The notes under the pieces: model-generated | What the model saw: only the letters and a program-made list of their open reading frames with translations | What the model was told of the DNA's origin: nothing | Database searches by the model: none | Translations under genes and position numbers: made by a program | Shown: one piece after another, positions 52,001 to 64,000 of the stretch | Layout of the letters: the number at the start of each line of letters is the position of its first letter | Numbering within the stretch: position 1 is the stretch's first letter | NCBI RefSeq assembly: GCF_052324685.1 | Contig: NC_135228.1 | Coordinates: 13,526,420 to 13,590,419 of the forward strand | Reading direction: 5' to 3' | Length of the DNA: 64,000 bases | From: Brachyhypopomus gauderio | Taxonomy: Eukaryota > Chordata > Actinopteri > Gymnotiformes > Hypopomidae

Positions 52001-54956
52001 CTCCCCTTGGAGGGGCTGTGACTCAGATGGGGGTGGGCTCGTTAAGTCCTGCGGCTCTGGCGGCCGTGTTCTGAGATTTAAATACAAGTCGCCATTGGCC
52101 CAGTGACACAGAAAAAAAGCTTTTCGAAAAAGCTGGACCAAAAAAGCTTGAAGGTCACAGGCTACACGGTGGAGCCTGTTTATCTTCCAACACTTTCTCC
52201 ATCTCAAGTTCCTTTGCCGGGTCAGAAATACTAGTGGACAGCTGTAGAGTGGCCTGACCCCACCTTCCACCGACACTTGGTGGTAAACGTGGGAGGGAGA
52301 CGGCCCCCCCGTGGTCTGACCTTTTAACCAGGCGAGTCTGAGAGTGCAGCCTGTCACTGCTGTAAATAAACCCGGGCTAAACCCCCCCAATGAGCTGCAC
52401 AACCACGGAGGCCTGAGGTTTAGAATTTAGAGGCAACAATCCCCCACTTCCATCGGAGTGAGGCAGATGGGATGTCCCCGACCACTCCCATTTCAGCAGC
52501 CCTTCCTTTAACTTGAGCTCAGTGAGGGGAACTGCCTCGCTGCTGACGAGACCCCCAACATTCGTTATGACTCCCCTCTGCTGTGGTTTCACTCGGGGAC
52601 AGGGGTCACGGCGAGCGGCGGGGTCTGCTGTACAGTGTGGAGATCCCACTCACCACAGACCTACTTTGTGCAAGCATGCTCACGTGCATCCCCTGTTGTA
52701 GGAGGCAGCTCAGCGGTTCTTCTTCAACAGTGGCAGTAAAGAGACCCAGAGCGGGACCGTACCATTAAAGAGAAACGCCAGTCAAGTCCACTAACAACGA
52801 ATATGTCCATTATCCTGCTGCCTGTGTTATACAGGTGTATATAACACTCAGTGATCAACATTTCTAGCTGTCACAAACATCCTTATTTAATTTGAATAAG
52901 TTCATGATTGGCGCATATATATTATATATATTATAAAATGCAGCTTGTGGTTTAATGACACATAAGATGATGATGACTGGATCTGACTTATTTGAAATGT
53001 GAACTTGTTCTCTTGAAAATGGGGGGAGTTACTGGCTGTTACGGGATCTACTGTTACCGGATCTCTACCTCGCTACCTACGTTTGAGGTTTGAGGGACGG
53101 TACGGGCAGATTTTTACTTTTTGTCTCTGCTTGTTCTTTCAAGCAAAACATAATGCATGAGAGACACATAATTGGGCTGTCTAATGACGGTCCCAGCCGC
53201 AGCCTGGTGATCAAGCTTGCCGCAGACCCGAGAGGAGGTTCGCATCCTTGTTTTTCTGCCCATTTCTCCCTTATGAATTGCAGCTGATTTTCCCAGCCAG
53301 ACTGCGACGTACAGCTGGGGGTGATTTCTTTTTTAAAAACACAGAGACCTCTTTTTTTAGGCGTCCGAGCTGCCAGCTTTTCCTACATGAAAACATTTGT
53401 TGAGTCTCCGCATTGTTTATGCCTACAGACTTCAAAGACAGACCCCAAAGATGCAAACAAAAGCCAGAAACAGAAATCACACATCTGTTATGTATTCATG
53501 GTTTCTGCAGCTCAAAACATCAAACCAATTAACCATAATCCAAAAAGCTTGTCTATATCGAAAAAAAATAATCTTGACTTCATTATCCAAACATTTATCC
53601 TGCATGAATTACCTCATTTCAACTATTAAATCTTACCGTTTTATGTCCAAAATTAGCTGCGTTAAGGTGAAAATGTTCATGACGTACGTGGCCATCACAC
53701 ATGGCTATAAACTGATAGTCGCTTGAGGGGTTTGACATACAGGGAGATATGACAGAATTCATTACGTGCTTACTGAAAATATCGCTCACTAGAATCAGTG
53801 TTTACACAACACATTGTGATCCTTTCTCAAATACAGCTGTTTGAAACCAAATGTGTCTTCTTCAAAAGCCAAATGAAGGAAAGTGATACATCCCAGCTCC
53901 ATCCCAGATAGATCTCCACCAATGTGCTGGAGGGAGATAAAATAGCCAGTGGGAACAGACAAACGGACAAAATCCTCTGGGCCTAATCCTGATTCATGCC
54001 ATGTTTCCACTGGCCTCTTTCATAAATGATCTGTTTGCTTTTTATGCGTGTTTTGTTTTTTCAAAGGCAGGATTTTTTATGCATAGATATATAAAAGCAT
54101 ATGTACAGGTTTATGCTTTGTCCAAAACCAGGTCACTCATCTAAGAAGTGAAGATAAAATATTCACAGGTTAAGGGCTTTTGTACTGTCACATATCTGAC
54201 TCCGTGGTACTGTCACGTATCTGACTCCATAGTACAGTTTTGGTGCCAGCAGTGACATGTTGTACATAGCAGCCTTTTTTGTGAATGACCTGTTTCAAAA
54301 AGAGGGCAGGTGATGTCTGAATATTTGTGCATGTATATATAAGTAAGTATCTATTTGTTTATGCTTTATGTTTATATTTTTAATATAAATGTATTCTACA
54401 AGAGCAGAGCTAACACCTTCCCTCTTGGTCACAATCAGGTCTGTCAGGAAAGAAGCCAAGTAATGTTTATAATGCACTCAGATTACAGACCTCCAGTACA
54501 GTTAGCTTCCATAACCGAGCAAGAATTACTACAACCTAATTCGATTCTAAAATGTATAGGCCTGTAATGTATAGAGCAGGCCCACGTGATAACGTGACCC
54601 TTCAGCACAAACAGGCGCACTCGATAAAGCAATGCTTCGGGCGGTTTATATATACATATAAAGAATTGGGAAGAGGTGACTGAAATAGCACGTGCAGTAA
54701 AACGCACTGCTTCCGTTACCGTGTGGGAGAGTTATGCTGGCCCCGTCGATGATGGCTTGAGCAAGCTCGTGATCGTTGCTCTCGAACGCCTGGGCAGCGG
54801 CCTTGAGCGCGTCCCAGATCTCCTTGCGGCCCTCGAAGGCAGGTGCCGTGTCCCAGAATTCATCGCGCTTGCTCCGTAGCTGGCCGTCGGTCATCGGATA
54901 GTCGCTCTTCCATTTGGGCTTGTCTCTCTTCAGGGGCTGGTTGCGCCCTAGTGCCA
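49058..54956 (-). CDS. ubtd2: Ubiquitin domain-containing protein 2, 5' partial (last two coding exons)
   Basis: UBTD proteins are small cytosolic adaptors with an N-terminal DC-UbP-type domain and a C-terminal ubiquitin-like domain; they associate with the ubiquitination machinery. Exon 54956-54720 encodes [33 protein letters not shown] and [19 protein letters not shown], ending LPH. Exon 49482-49058 continues [20 protein letters not shown], then the ubiquitin-like fold ([38 protein letters not shown]), ending NPTPVEN. Phases join (G|GC). The NPTPVEN ending is that of UBTD2, not UBTD1. The linker before the ubiquitin-like domain (Glu/Ala/Ser-rich, '[12 protein letters not shown]') differs from human. 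The first exon (Met-Gly-Gly-Cys, N-myristoylation type in mammals) is not in the window and should lie beyond 64000. Confidence 0.95.
49483..54719. other. ubtd2 last intron
   Basis: No further exon recognised on either strand. There is a palindromic AT-rich stretch around 52915-52937 and a short direct duplication at 54180-54235 (TGTACTGTCACATATCTGAC and its variant). Open frames here match no family I know. Confidence 0.55.
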
Positions 54957-57900
54957 CTGTGAGAGGGGCAGGAAAGTGCACTGGGGTCATGTGGTTACAC
55001 TGGGTTGAAGCCAGGTCGACCTCACCCCAGCTTTAAGGGTAACAACATATACAGCAGACAAATGAATGATGGCCATTAATATCAGAAGCTATGGCTGCAT
55101 GCCAAAACTGTATAATTTTCAGTAAGCTGTGTGTCACGGAAATATCTTAAGCCTGTCGTAAAGTTCCAAATAACAACTTAACCTAAGCACATTGTGAGGA
55201 GAACAGGTCTTCTGAATAATATTCAAAGAGTATTACATGAATTTGCAAGCATGTAAACACATTTCTAAGAATATCATCAATAGGACACTCAGCTTGTTTC
55301 AAGGTTAAACACTTAACTGGTGGGTATTTTGGGCTCTAGTTTTGCGGACACTGCACAAGCTCAGAAATACAGTGTAAGACCGCGGAGCGGGTCTGGGTGG
55401 GCGTGGCAGAAATTGAATGGGTGTGATAGATATTGGGTGGGCGTGGCAGCTTGTTATTTTCATGACCAGCAGCAATGAACCATTTCACCATAAAAAAATG
55501 AAATCAATTTTACTTTGTTAATAACTGGGAGATCTGTTTTTAGTGTGGTGGTGTTTGTGGTCGAAGTTCCACTGTGATAAATTCTACATGTTTCTATGTT
55601 CCTGACTGAAGTGAGCAAAATCCTGAGTGGCACCTGCACTTAGAGAGCAGGTCTGAGGGGGCGGGGCTACTACGACACCAGTGCTACACTGATGGACTTT
55701 AAAACTCAGCCCACCTTTTCACGGGGCCATTTATTTCTGTCCATCTAATTAACAAATGACAATAATTCATATGCGCCCTTGTCACGCAACTCTTCTCTCC
55801 TAGTCCCAACAGCCGCAAAATTCACTACAACTCCCAGAATCTCAAACTCAGACCAGTACAGTACAGAACACTGAGCGGTTCAACTAGTTTCTGGTTACTG
55901 ACTCAGTTTTTGTTTGTCTCTGTCTTACTCCTCTTAGATCTGGTGCCTGGTATGTCTTCCCTGCTGGTCTTGATGAGCACCATCCTTTCTCTTCGTTTTT
56001 TGATGGTCCTCTTGTTTGGAAATCTGTTACCTATCTATTTGACTCATGCTCTCTTCACAACAATCATTCTGGATTGCAATAGTGATAATAAACGTATATT
56101 ATCTGCTAGCATCTGGCTAGTTATGTGCCATTACAGCTCTACAAAATTAGTAAAATGTGGCGTTAGGTGGTTGTGACACCCCAGCGCAGCCATGAGAGTA
56201 CAGCCCTATGATTGTTGGAAATTTCTCACACTATAAAGTTATGGTGATATACCTATGTTACGGTTTAACCACTGGCACCTGTCAAACACCTGCTAGGTCA
56301 GTCATGCTGTTGCCAAGGAATGTTCTCTGAAAAGCCAAAAGACTGCCTCATGTTGGCAACTCTGCGCACCTCAGACTGCTCAAGTATATACTCTATAACT
56401 CAGGTTTAGCTGCCAGGACTAGCCCGAGGTACTAGTAGGTACAGGAATACCTGAAAGGGAGATGGTGGCTAGCACGGTCCTTGAGCTTGAATCCTGATCG
56501 TGCCAGAGCCATTCATGACCAAGAGAGCCTTTGCTCAAATCATGGGAGAGAAGGCTTGGTTCTTGTCTCTCCATATTGATGCTACATTGACGCTAGCCAA
56601 TCACACGAAGGTTACGTATGCCCACTTAGCAGGTAGAAACTGCCAGTGGCCCCGCGGACAAAGTCAGGCCACTATATAATAGTTGGCACCCGTCTAGCCT
56701 TCCCCCACGCTGTCCGTGTCCCACTGAAACGCAAGGAAAAGGGCCACATCCTTGAATGAAGTCATCACCCCGCAACGCCAGTAAAGAATGCAGGACCAGC
56801 ATGACGCTGCTAGCGCGAGCGCACCCTGGACGTGCTCGCCGGCCGCCAACAACGGATGAATCACGCGGCGACCAGAGTCCAAGCAGTTACATCAGCAGGC
56901 AGCCAGAGCCACCTTTCCGAGAGCGAAGAAGAGGGATTTATTAAGGAAAACATCTGGCTGTTATTATTCTCTACCTTTACAGTCCAGGACACCGTGGAGC
57001 CATCGAGCGGGGCAGAAGGCCGAGCGCTCTGCTAACGCTAACGAGAGCGACAACGGCCACGGTTTCCCACTTTTGTGTGGCACCCAACGAAACGGAGCCG
57101 CATGGCGGTTTGACACCCGCAATAGTCGGCTTTTGAGGACACTTTTACTTTTTCTGCGCAAGAAGCATGGGTTCATTGAGGGAGATGCAAGAATCTAATT
57201 TATGTGAAATAAATATTTAATTATATGACATTATTATCCAGCATCATGTTTGACAATGAAGAAAATTTCTCTCCCAGACAAATAAGGTTTGGACAATCTG
57301 CACCATTCCAGTAATGGCAGAATACCAATAGTTGAATGAAAGTTACTAACACATCTACCACGTCTTGGAGATGAATAAATTGTTATCCTTGATAACCTTT
57401 CTCCAACAGTGTCGGCACATGAATGATTATTTTTATTTCCAATTCTCATTTTTGGAGATGAAAACATAAGTATACCTGTCGGTTCCCCGTTATGGTTCAG
57501 AGAGCCCTTATGTGGTCATTCATGAAGCCTCAACAGAGGTGAACAGGGCTTGATTGATAACTGTTTGTATTGTTACAAAAATGAAAGTCTAATATAATAT
57601 AATATATTTGAATATTTGCATTTATCTAAGAAATATTTTATTTACATTTGCGCTTCATATCATCAACAGTCCATCGCCCCACAGACACAAACATACGCAC
57701 GTGTACACAGATCTTGCTATGCCTTACAAAATCTTCATGACAGCAACGACAGTCTGCTGACACAGTAACTAACGGACCCTGAAATTGCTCTGCCCGTCTC
57801 CAATATGAGTATGAGTCACTCTCCGACAGTGGGCAGAGACAAACTGTATCAGAACCGAATCAGAACAGTGATCCCCCCTTCCTCCCATGACCCCAAAACA

Positions 57901-58224
57901 GCAGTCAAGTACAAACAGGAAGGCACTGAGTGCAAGAGTCAGACAGAGGGAGACAGAGACTACCAGGTGTCAGCTCACTTCCTTAATATGGCCCGCCCAC
58001 CCGAGCAGGCCTAAGCTCAAAGGGTCTGCGTACTGGGACTGTGTACTCGCAATTGTGCAACTGCATGTGTCAAGCAGGACAGCTAAGCAGAACATCATGA
58101 CGTCGATGCTTTCCTATACGCACGCCTTCTTTTTTTTACGCCTTATTCGGAACTTTACACCTACAGGTGAGGCCCAGCTCAAAGGGGTGGTAGGTCAATG
58201 CATCAGGCTGTAGTGCTGTGGAGT

Positions 58225-58238
58225 GCGCCCCCTAGTGG
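58225..58238 (-). promoter_or_regulatory. Candidate CTCF site
   Basis: On the minus strand CCACTAGGGGGCGC, as close to the CTCF core consensus as I can judge by eye. It is opposite in orientation to the site at 30685. Confidence 0.5.
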
Positions 58239-58716
58239 GAGGGACAGGTAGCAGTGGCTTGGCCAAGGCCTTCAGTGCTTTTCGCCAGGGCACCGGCTGT
58301 TATGATATCCTTTGTCGCAACACCAGGGCTTCCTGCTTTTACAAATCCCTTAAAGACGAAGAACAATTGTCCAGCAGGGGAGAAGTGATAACGTTTGCCG
58401 CACACTTGTGTTAACTGTGCCCAAAAAAACCCAGTGTAACATAAGCACCATAAGCAGCAGTGTTTGGAGCTCTGGCCCGTGAAGTACCCACGTCGAATGA
58501 CCATTAGTTCAAAGCAAGGACGGGTTGTTGTTTCCATGGTGATCTCACAGCTCTTCAAAGAGGCACAATAAAAACAGTGCTATTATTTTTTTTTTTATCC
58601 AGTCCAACAGTGCACGAGCCTGGTCCTTGTCCAGTGTCTTCCAACAGAACTGTCCACCACGCACCCTGCTACAGGGAACAACGAGCCAAGCGCTGTGCTG
58701 GAAGTGGCTGTTCCCA

Positions 58717-58754
58717 GCTGGACTTTCTGCTGGACTTTCTGCTGGACTTTCTGA
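58717..58754. repeat. 12-bp tandem triplication
   Basis: GCTGGACTTTCT occurs three times in direct succession at 58717, 58729 and 58741. The in-frame LLDF repeat it produces looks incidental. Confidence 0.85.
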
Positions 58755-59019
58755 GGTAATGTGGTGAAGCAGCAGGTTCCAACCCCTTCCCCATCACCAC
58801 CACCAATAACAGAAAATATACTGCTGCGAGGAGAATCACCAGTGAAATGTTTTTCTACGTCTTGGCTTAGTCATCAATGTCTGATTACAGACACAAAACA
58901 ATAAGATCAAACAAAGTGGTCAGTGGTAAATATCTGTGACTGCTAACACTGCTTCTCCTTCCTAATTCCTGAAGCAGTGTAACACCGCAGAGAGTCGGAT
59001 CTCTGGTTGTACTCTGGTT

Positions 59020-59265
59020 ATGATGCGTAAGCACAGTGATGGATCGTGCACCATCGAAGGTTGTCTTTCACGGAGCTGTAATCCATCGGCTTTGACTGAT
59101 CTCATTGAACAAAATCAATGCAAATCTGACAAGAGAAGTGGCACAGAAGAACAGTGTGCCAATAAAGGTTCTCAACAGTTCCTCTTGGCCACATTGGTCA
59201 TTTTTTTTATCACGATGGCGATGTTGTCAGTGCATTATGCTCTTGACCACATCCTCAGGAACTAA
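59020..59265 (+). CDS. Unassigned small ORF, 81 aa, with a C-terminal membrane segment
   Basis: Not recognised. The frame starts with two Met codons and has a polar, Cys-containing N-terminal half (six Cys; SDGSCTIEGCLSRSCNP). It then has a single hydrophobic stretch, FLLATLVIFFITMAMLSV (about residues 54-71), and ends YALDHILRN. This would suit a small single-pass or tail-anchored membrane protein. A plus-strand AATAAA lies at about 59406, roughly 140 bases past the stop. It is antisense to the presumed ubtd2 intron. The start context is weak and no promoter is evident. It may equally be chance; 81-codon frames occur at random in this window. Confidence 0.25.
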   Translation: MMRKHSDGSCTIEGCLSRSCNPSALTDLIEQNQCKSDKRSGTEEQCANKGSQQFLLATLVIFFITMAMLSVHYALDHILRN

Positions 59266-59644
59266 AACCTTATTGTCAAGTTATGTCACACCATGAATAT
59301 ATTCCAGTCATCTTGTGGCAAGATACTATTAAGGTGTAGAAAACCACTATAATGACATCTGTATCCACCACACACCAACACCTATAACTATACCTACTAT
59401 GAGACAATAAAGATACAGGGGCCACTCCATATTCCCTGGTCCTCACACTAGGGTTCATCACCTGCTCCTTGCTGTCATGAAAAACCACTTGTTTACTCTC
59501 AAAGAGTAGCTGTCTGTTATGAACTGCCCCTTCAAAGATGTGTGTCTTCAAGTGGACATAAATGTCACAGCATGATTTATTTTGTCGGCCTGTTTCCTGT
59601 TTAGCAGATGGCGCACGGGTAGGATGGATAAGTGTGCATGACGG

Positions 59645-59892
59645 AGCAGATGAGGGTGCACGACAGGATGGACGAAGGTTCACGAGGGGACGGATGAGAG
59701 TGCACGACAGGATGGACGAAGGTTCACGAGGGGACGGATGAGGGTGCACGACAGGATGGACGAAGGTTCACGAGGGGACGGATGAGGGTGCACGACAGGA
59801 TGGACGAAGGTTCACGAGGGGACGGATGAGAGTGCACGACAGGATGGACGAAGGTTCACGAGGGGACGGATGAGAGTGCATGACAGGATGGA
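59645..59892. repeat. 44-bp minisatellite, about 6 copies
   Basis: Units with GATGAG(A/G)GTGCACGACAGG start at 59649, 59693, 59737, 59781, 59825 and 59869, exactly 44 bp apart. The internal GGATGGACGAAGGTTCACGA block is nearly invariant. GC content is higher than in the flanks. Confidence 0.95.
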
Positions 59893-61433
59893 TTGTTGCA
59901 AACAGAAGGACAGATAAGGGTGTACATGGTATATAAGCATGTACATCTCATGAGCGTAAAGGAGGTGTTGCAATCCAGAAGAGAGCATTAAAAATGCCGG
60001 TCGCAGTTTTCCCAAGCAAACTAAACCCAGCAAATCAGAGAAGGGCACTTTTGCTACAGCTGGGTCATTGCAACAAACTAATAACAGGCCCAAAGTAATA
60101 ACAGATAAATAAATAATGGTTGATTGCGTGTGGTCAGTGGAACGAGCCATTTTGACTTTAATGACAAGGTGTAAGAATTCATGAATCACTTGGTTTAGAA
60201 CAAGCCTGAAGCAGTGTGAAAGTTTAGTGAGGACAGCATCATTTACACATACACAGGTGGCTACAATTAAATAAATAAATCTTCACTGGGTGGTTAATTA
60301 CCAATACAAAACCTGACTGTTAGCCAAATGACAGGCGGCATTACTCTTTGGAGGTAATATAATAAGTTTAATAAAACTTTCAGCAGTTTGCAGACAGCGT
60401 CTTATTGCTGTGTAGAAAGCAGTGAGAAATCTCTGGCCAAACTAGCTCCTCTTCTACGTCCTCCCACCAGCGCGGGAAGACGAGCGAACTCCTGCCTCCA
60501 TGTTAGTGCTTCTTCCAGCGCCCCGTTAAATGTGCGCCCACATTTACATGTAGTGTCCACCCAGCTTGTGAGTGCCCTACTCTTGTGTAGGAAGCTGCTT
60601 ACACTCCAAGACCATTTCCTGCTAAATCCAAACACTACTGCATCCAAGTTGTTTTGAATCCAGGCTGCCCAAAAAGACATTTGTCACTCCCGCCTGACAA
60701 ATACCCCAATACAAAGGAGCGCAAGTGTAGAATTATAGCCTATACCTACAACAGTACAAAGTAGGGGCAGACAGTGAACCTCCTAAAGGTTGTTTTTAGT
60801 AGAAAGCTTGTTGCTGCAATGGTTATGTTTAAACGCTGAAGAACTCGTGTCTTGCTTATGGTCTGAAACAGACTGACACTAATTATGCTCAAGGAACCAC
60901 TTATGAGGCATTTGAACAGGCCTGTAAATGCTTAACACACAAAAAAAAGCTTTTTTTTACGGATTGGAAACCGACAGCACAGCAAATACCACAGCCCACT
61001 GATCCAGCCATGTTTCTGCAGGATTACAGCGTGTGAATTTAATTTTCACAAGAATCTCAAATGAGCACCATCTGTATTAGGCTCTTAAAGGAGCAGGTCT
61101 TACATAGAATATATCAGTGGTGTGTGTGGAAGGAGTGGGGGTGGTGGGAATTAAGACAGAAAGAGAGGAAAAATGACCACAGACCCTCATAAAAACACCC
61201 AGAATGCAACGGGGTCTTTTAGGTATGTCCTGCTGCTTGGGTCAGAGTGGCTGCAGGCCTCCCTGAAAGGCATTTGTGCTCAGGCCACGATGACATCTGG
61301 GAACTATCGGCCCAGCCGAGCGGGTCCACGCAGGAGGGAGCGAGTTTCACTGAATCCCTGGCCGCACAAACACAGCAAGAGCAAGAGAGAGGAACACAGA
61401 GAGAACCCTGGCAGTTTCATCTACAAACAACAC

Positions 61434-61809
61434 TAAGTGTGTTTACATGCATATAATAATCCAATCTAATAACTGTATTAGTCCAATTGTCTGATTATTC
61501 AAGCGGTCATCTATGACCTTATGGCTTAGAAATCAGATTAAGAAATTTGGAATCTGTTAGCAGTGCATGTATACCCATACTCTATTTCAGGTTTCTCAGT
61601 CTGAGCATGCTGGCAAATGTAACCAGAGCTGTCAAAGAAGCAGCAAGTAGAATTAAACACAGCACCCACAAATACGATTACTGTTTCATGTAACCCCAGA
61701 GTTTTCCCATTATCTGAATACTCAAGTGCATTTAAACGCGTTGACAGGATTAGTGACAAAATCTAATTTTCTCCAGTTATCGGATTATTAAGTGCATGTA
61801 AACGCACTC
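61434..61809. mobile_element. MITE with about 40-bp terminal inverted repeats
   Basis: The left end AGTGTGTTTACATGCA, followed by TAATAATCC and ATAACTG, is mirrored by the right end, which as reverse complement reads AGTGCGTTTACATGCA, then TTAATAATCCGATAACTG. About 375 bp, no coding capacity. I could not settle the target duplication or superfamily. Confidence 0.75.
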
Positions 61810-62722
61810 GCTGTGCGAAGCCCCTTGACTCTATAGACAGACCGGACTTCACAAACACACTGCAGCAATGCAACAAGCATCTCTGTGTCCTGTCTGACAG
61901 CTGACTTATTTTTTGGGGGGGTGGGACCCTTGCACACATGGGCTTGGATCTCAAGACTCGGGAGGGCCTTGGGTTCAAGTTGCACAACTTTTGGCTTCCC
62001 TGGACACGGGTGTAGCCGCCGTCGTCTCTCCTCTTCCCGTCGGAGTGAGCGGGTGGATGCCCTTGAGGTCTGATGTTACACGACCCGTGTTGGAGTCTTA
62101 AAGCCATGCCTGCAGTGTTAGCACAGTTAGTGTACAGCACCTTTTCAGCTAGCCTGTACTCCTAGTGAAGCCAATGGCTTAAACCTGTGGAAAATGAAGG
62201 ATACACAAAAAATGATACAGCTACCTTAATATTGTCTGGATCCCAAAGAGCCATGTTAGAGACCTAAACTATGAATTCAGAGGTGGCTTCAACTGCACAC
62301 AATTCAGCATGTTAAAGTGAGTTCTTGGGTACATGGGGCAAGTTCCACTTCAAGATGTTATTAAGCCAAACATGGTAGGACAAACCTGTCACTGGCACGA
62401 GTATGTTGTCTTATGGTCACAAATGGTTTGTTGATGTTTCTACATAAACAACCCCACCTATTCCAGCTAAGGACGGCCAGTACAGTTTAACTACATTTCT
62501 CATAAACTTATGGTTTCCAAACTGTCCTTTCACTGACTACTACCACTGTAAATAACTTTATCCATGACATCACCTAACAATGTTTCTCGTAACACAGACT
62601 CATTTACATTGTTTACATTTTGTATGTATAGTGTAAGCCGCTTTTAACTCTGTTGTAAGAAATGGTTTAGCTTAGTATGATGTAAAAAAGACAAAAAGAA
62701 GCATTTATTAGGTGTCACAAAT

Positions 62723-62737
62723 CCCCCCCCCCCCCCC
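62723..62737. repeat. Poly-C run
   Basis: About 15 consecutive C residues; length is unreliable in sequencing. Confidence 0.9.
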
Positions 62738-63518
62738 TTTACACACACGGGACAAAATGTCACTCCTTCTACAAAGAGATAAAAGCAGCCTGTTCATCTC
62801 CATGACAACTCGGTGAGCAGCGAGGAGGCAGCCTGGCACGGGGACTGAGCCGCCTGTCTGCCTGGAGGAGTTAAACACTGCATAATGCAAAGCGGACAGG
62901 GGGGATCGAATTTCACCTCACACGCATCCCCAAAAACCACCTCCTACCACCAGGGATGAGTGAGGCTTCCCTTGAAGACAGCACAAAGCTGAGCAGGGAA
63001 TACTCCGGGGTGATTCATGTTGTGTAAAATCTACTCCACTTCTCCAAGTTCTGAGGTCCATAAGACGAGTACAATCTAAGAAAATGCAAGCAGCGAACTA
63101 ATCTACCTTCACCGACCACTTCATTAGAAAGATCGTCTTGACAGACACGCCTTGTAATTGTAGCTAATAGCTACAGATCTTACAGCTGCACGCTTAGCAG
63201 CTATACGCAGCTGTGCTCCTGCCATTTATCATTCATTTTTACAATAGCAGGCACTTACAGCACCGTAATCGTCCGTACGACGGCATGCGTGTGACGCCAG
63301 GCCTGTACTCTTCCTGTGCTATACCAGCTGAGCTAAAGGAGCAAACCCTCCTGCACCACTGATAGCCCCAGTGTACCGTCACCATCATGTCCCCCCCAAC
63401 CATTTAACGTGCGGTCAACAGCGGACCAGCGGTCGGAAACTAAACACTAATGACAAACTGAGCGCATGTTTGTGACTGATTGACAATCTCAGAAAAGCAG
63501 AACTAAAAAGTGCCCAGC

Positions 63519-63770
63519 AATTCATCACATGATCAGTGTGCTTGTGTGAGAAGTACTATATGGGTTCTTCAGTTTTGCTGTGTTATAATTTCACCCAACC
63601 CAATTCATCACATGATCAGTGTGCTTGTGTGAGAAGTACTATATGGGTTCTTCAGTTTTGCTGTGTTATAATTTCACCCAACCCAATTCATCACATGATC
63701 AGTGTGCTTGTGCGAGAAGTACTATATGGGTTCTTCAGTTTTGCTGTGTTATAATTTCACCCAACCCAAT
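63519..63770. repeat. 83-bp tandem triplication
   Basis: Three copies starting at about 63519, 63602 and 63685, nearly identical (one G/A change in CTTGTG(T/C)GAGAAG is visible), so the duplication is recent. The unit ends TTTCACCCAACCCAA. 83 is not a multiple of 3, so the open frame through it has no coding meaning. Confidence 0.95.
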
Positions 63771-64000
63771 TCAGTGAGAGAGAAAAAAAAACTAATTAAA
63801 AAATGTTTCTTATGGTATTACTGACACTTAAAATGACATTGTTTGCAATATATCTATTATTAAAGCTGTTGTTATATTGTTATTAAACTGTCATACTGTA
63901 TTAGATATGCATGTCCAGCTGAGAACAATAACCAACAATTGCACTCTTTTCTGTCCTGTCCTGTTGTTCCGTTCACTGCAGCCATGGGCATCTTTCTTGT

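Larger units (their letters stand above)
54957..64000. other. Presumed ubtd2 first intron / 5' flank
   Basis: About 9 kb without a recognised conserved exon. It holds a CpG-richer stretch at 56760-57060 of unknown meaning, a candidate CTCF site (58225), one unassigned small ORF (59020), a 44-bp minisatellite (59645), a MITE (61434), a poly-C run (62723-62737) and an 83-bp triplication (63519). A remnant of the Tc1 end seen at 20097 (CACCGACCACTTCATTAG) is near 63110. Confidence 0.5.

Noticed and set aside
56694..57176. CpG-richer stretch as ubtd2 first exon
   Set aside because: No Met-Gly-Gly-Cys start or donor in the right phase was found on the minus strand; the overlapping frames resemble no known protein.
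59276..60189. Minus-strand Pro/Ser-rich repeat protein
   Set aside because: It is a translation of the 44-bp minisatellite; 44 is not a multiple of 3, so the frame shifts every unit.

Overview
This is vertebrate nuclear DNA, almost certainly from a teleost fish. Genes are split into short exons with GT-AG (and a few GC-AG) introns. The introns carry fish-type Tc1/mariner, hAT-like and L2-type elements, (CA)n/(CT)n microsatellites and minisatellites. Nothing bacterial, viral or plasmid-like is present. I rebuilt exons by matching remembered protein families and checking that splice sites and reading phases join. No alignment was run.

Layout. (1) 1-8796, + strand: 3' half of a DLC-family RhoGAP-START gene, best matched to stard8, with a 57-copy 43-bp minisatellite in one intron. 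The expected last exon is not visible. (2) 11864-30402, - strand: complete 15-exon rars1 (cytosolic arginyl-tRNA synthetase, 659 aa). (3) 30403-30789: short CpG-bearing divergent promoter shared by rars1 and ublcp1. (4) 31366-39105, + strand: complete 10-exon ublcp1 (nuclear proteasome phosphatase, 318 aa). (5) 41822-44574, - strand: il12b-type interleukin-12 p40 gene with a WSDWS motif, tail-to-tail with ublcp1. (6) 49058-54956, - strand: last two coding exons of ubtd2; its first exon should lie beyond base 64000. The roughly 9 kb after 54956 is its intron plus repeats and one unassigned small ORF.

The genes are not an operon. They serve unrelated jobs (Rho signalling, translation, proteasome control, cytokine signalling, ubiquitin-like adaptor). 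rars1, ublcp1, il12b and ubtd2 all have human orthologues on 5q, while STARD8 is on Xq. That mixture is, from memory, seen on a single teleost chromosome, and it supports the stard8 call.

The most unusual theme is repeat DNA sitting exactly on splice sites. The 43-bp array is built from a stard8 exon end plus its 5' splice site, repeated 57 times without net indel. A 0.9-kb transposon-like element lies directly against a rars1 5' splice site, whose six bases are the apparent target duplication. (TG)n and (CT)n microsatellites form the tracts in front of two rars1 acceptors. A hAT-like element sits about 20 bp after a ublcp1 donor. Three introns use GC donors. No wholly new system is claimed.
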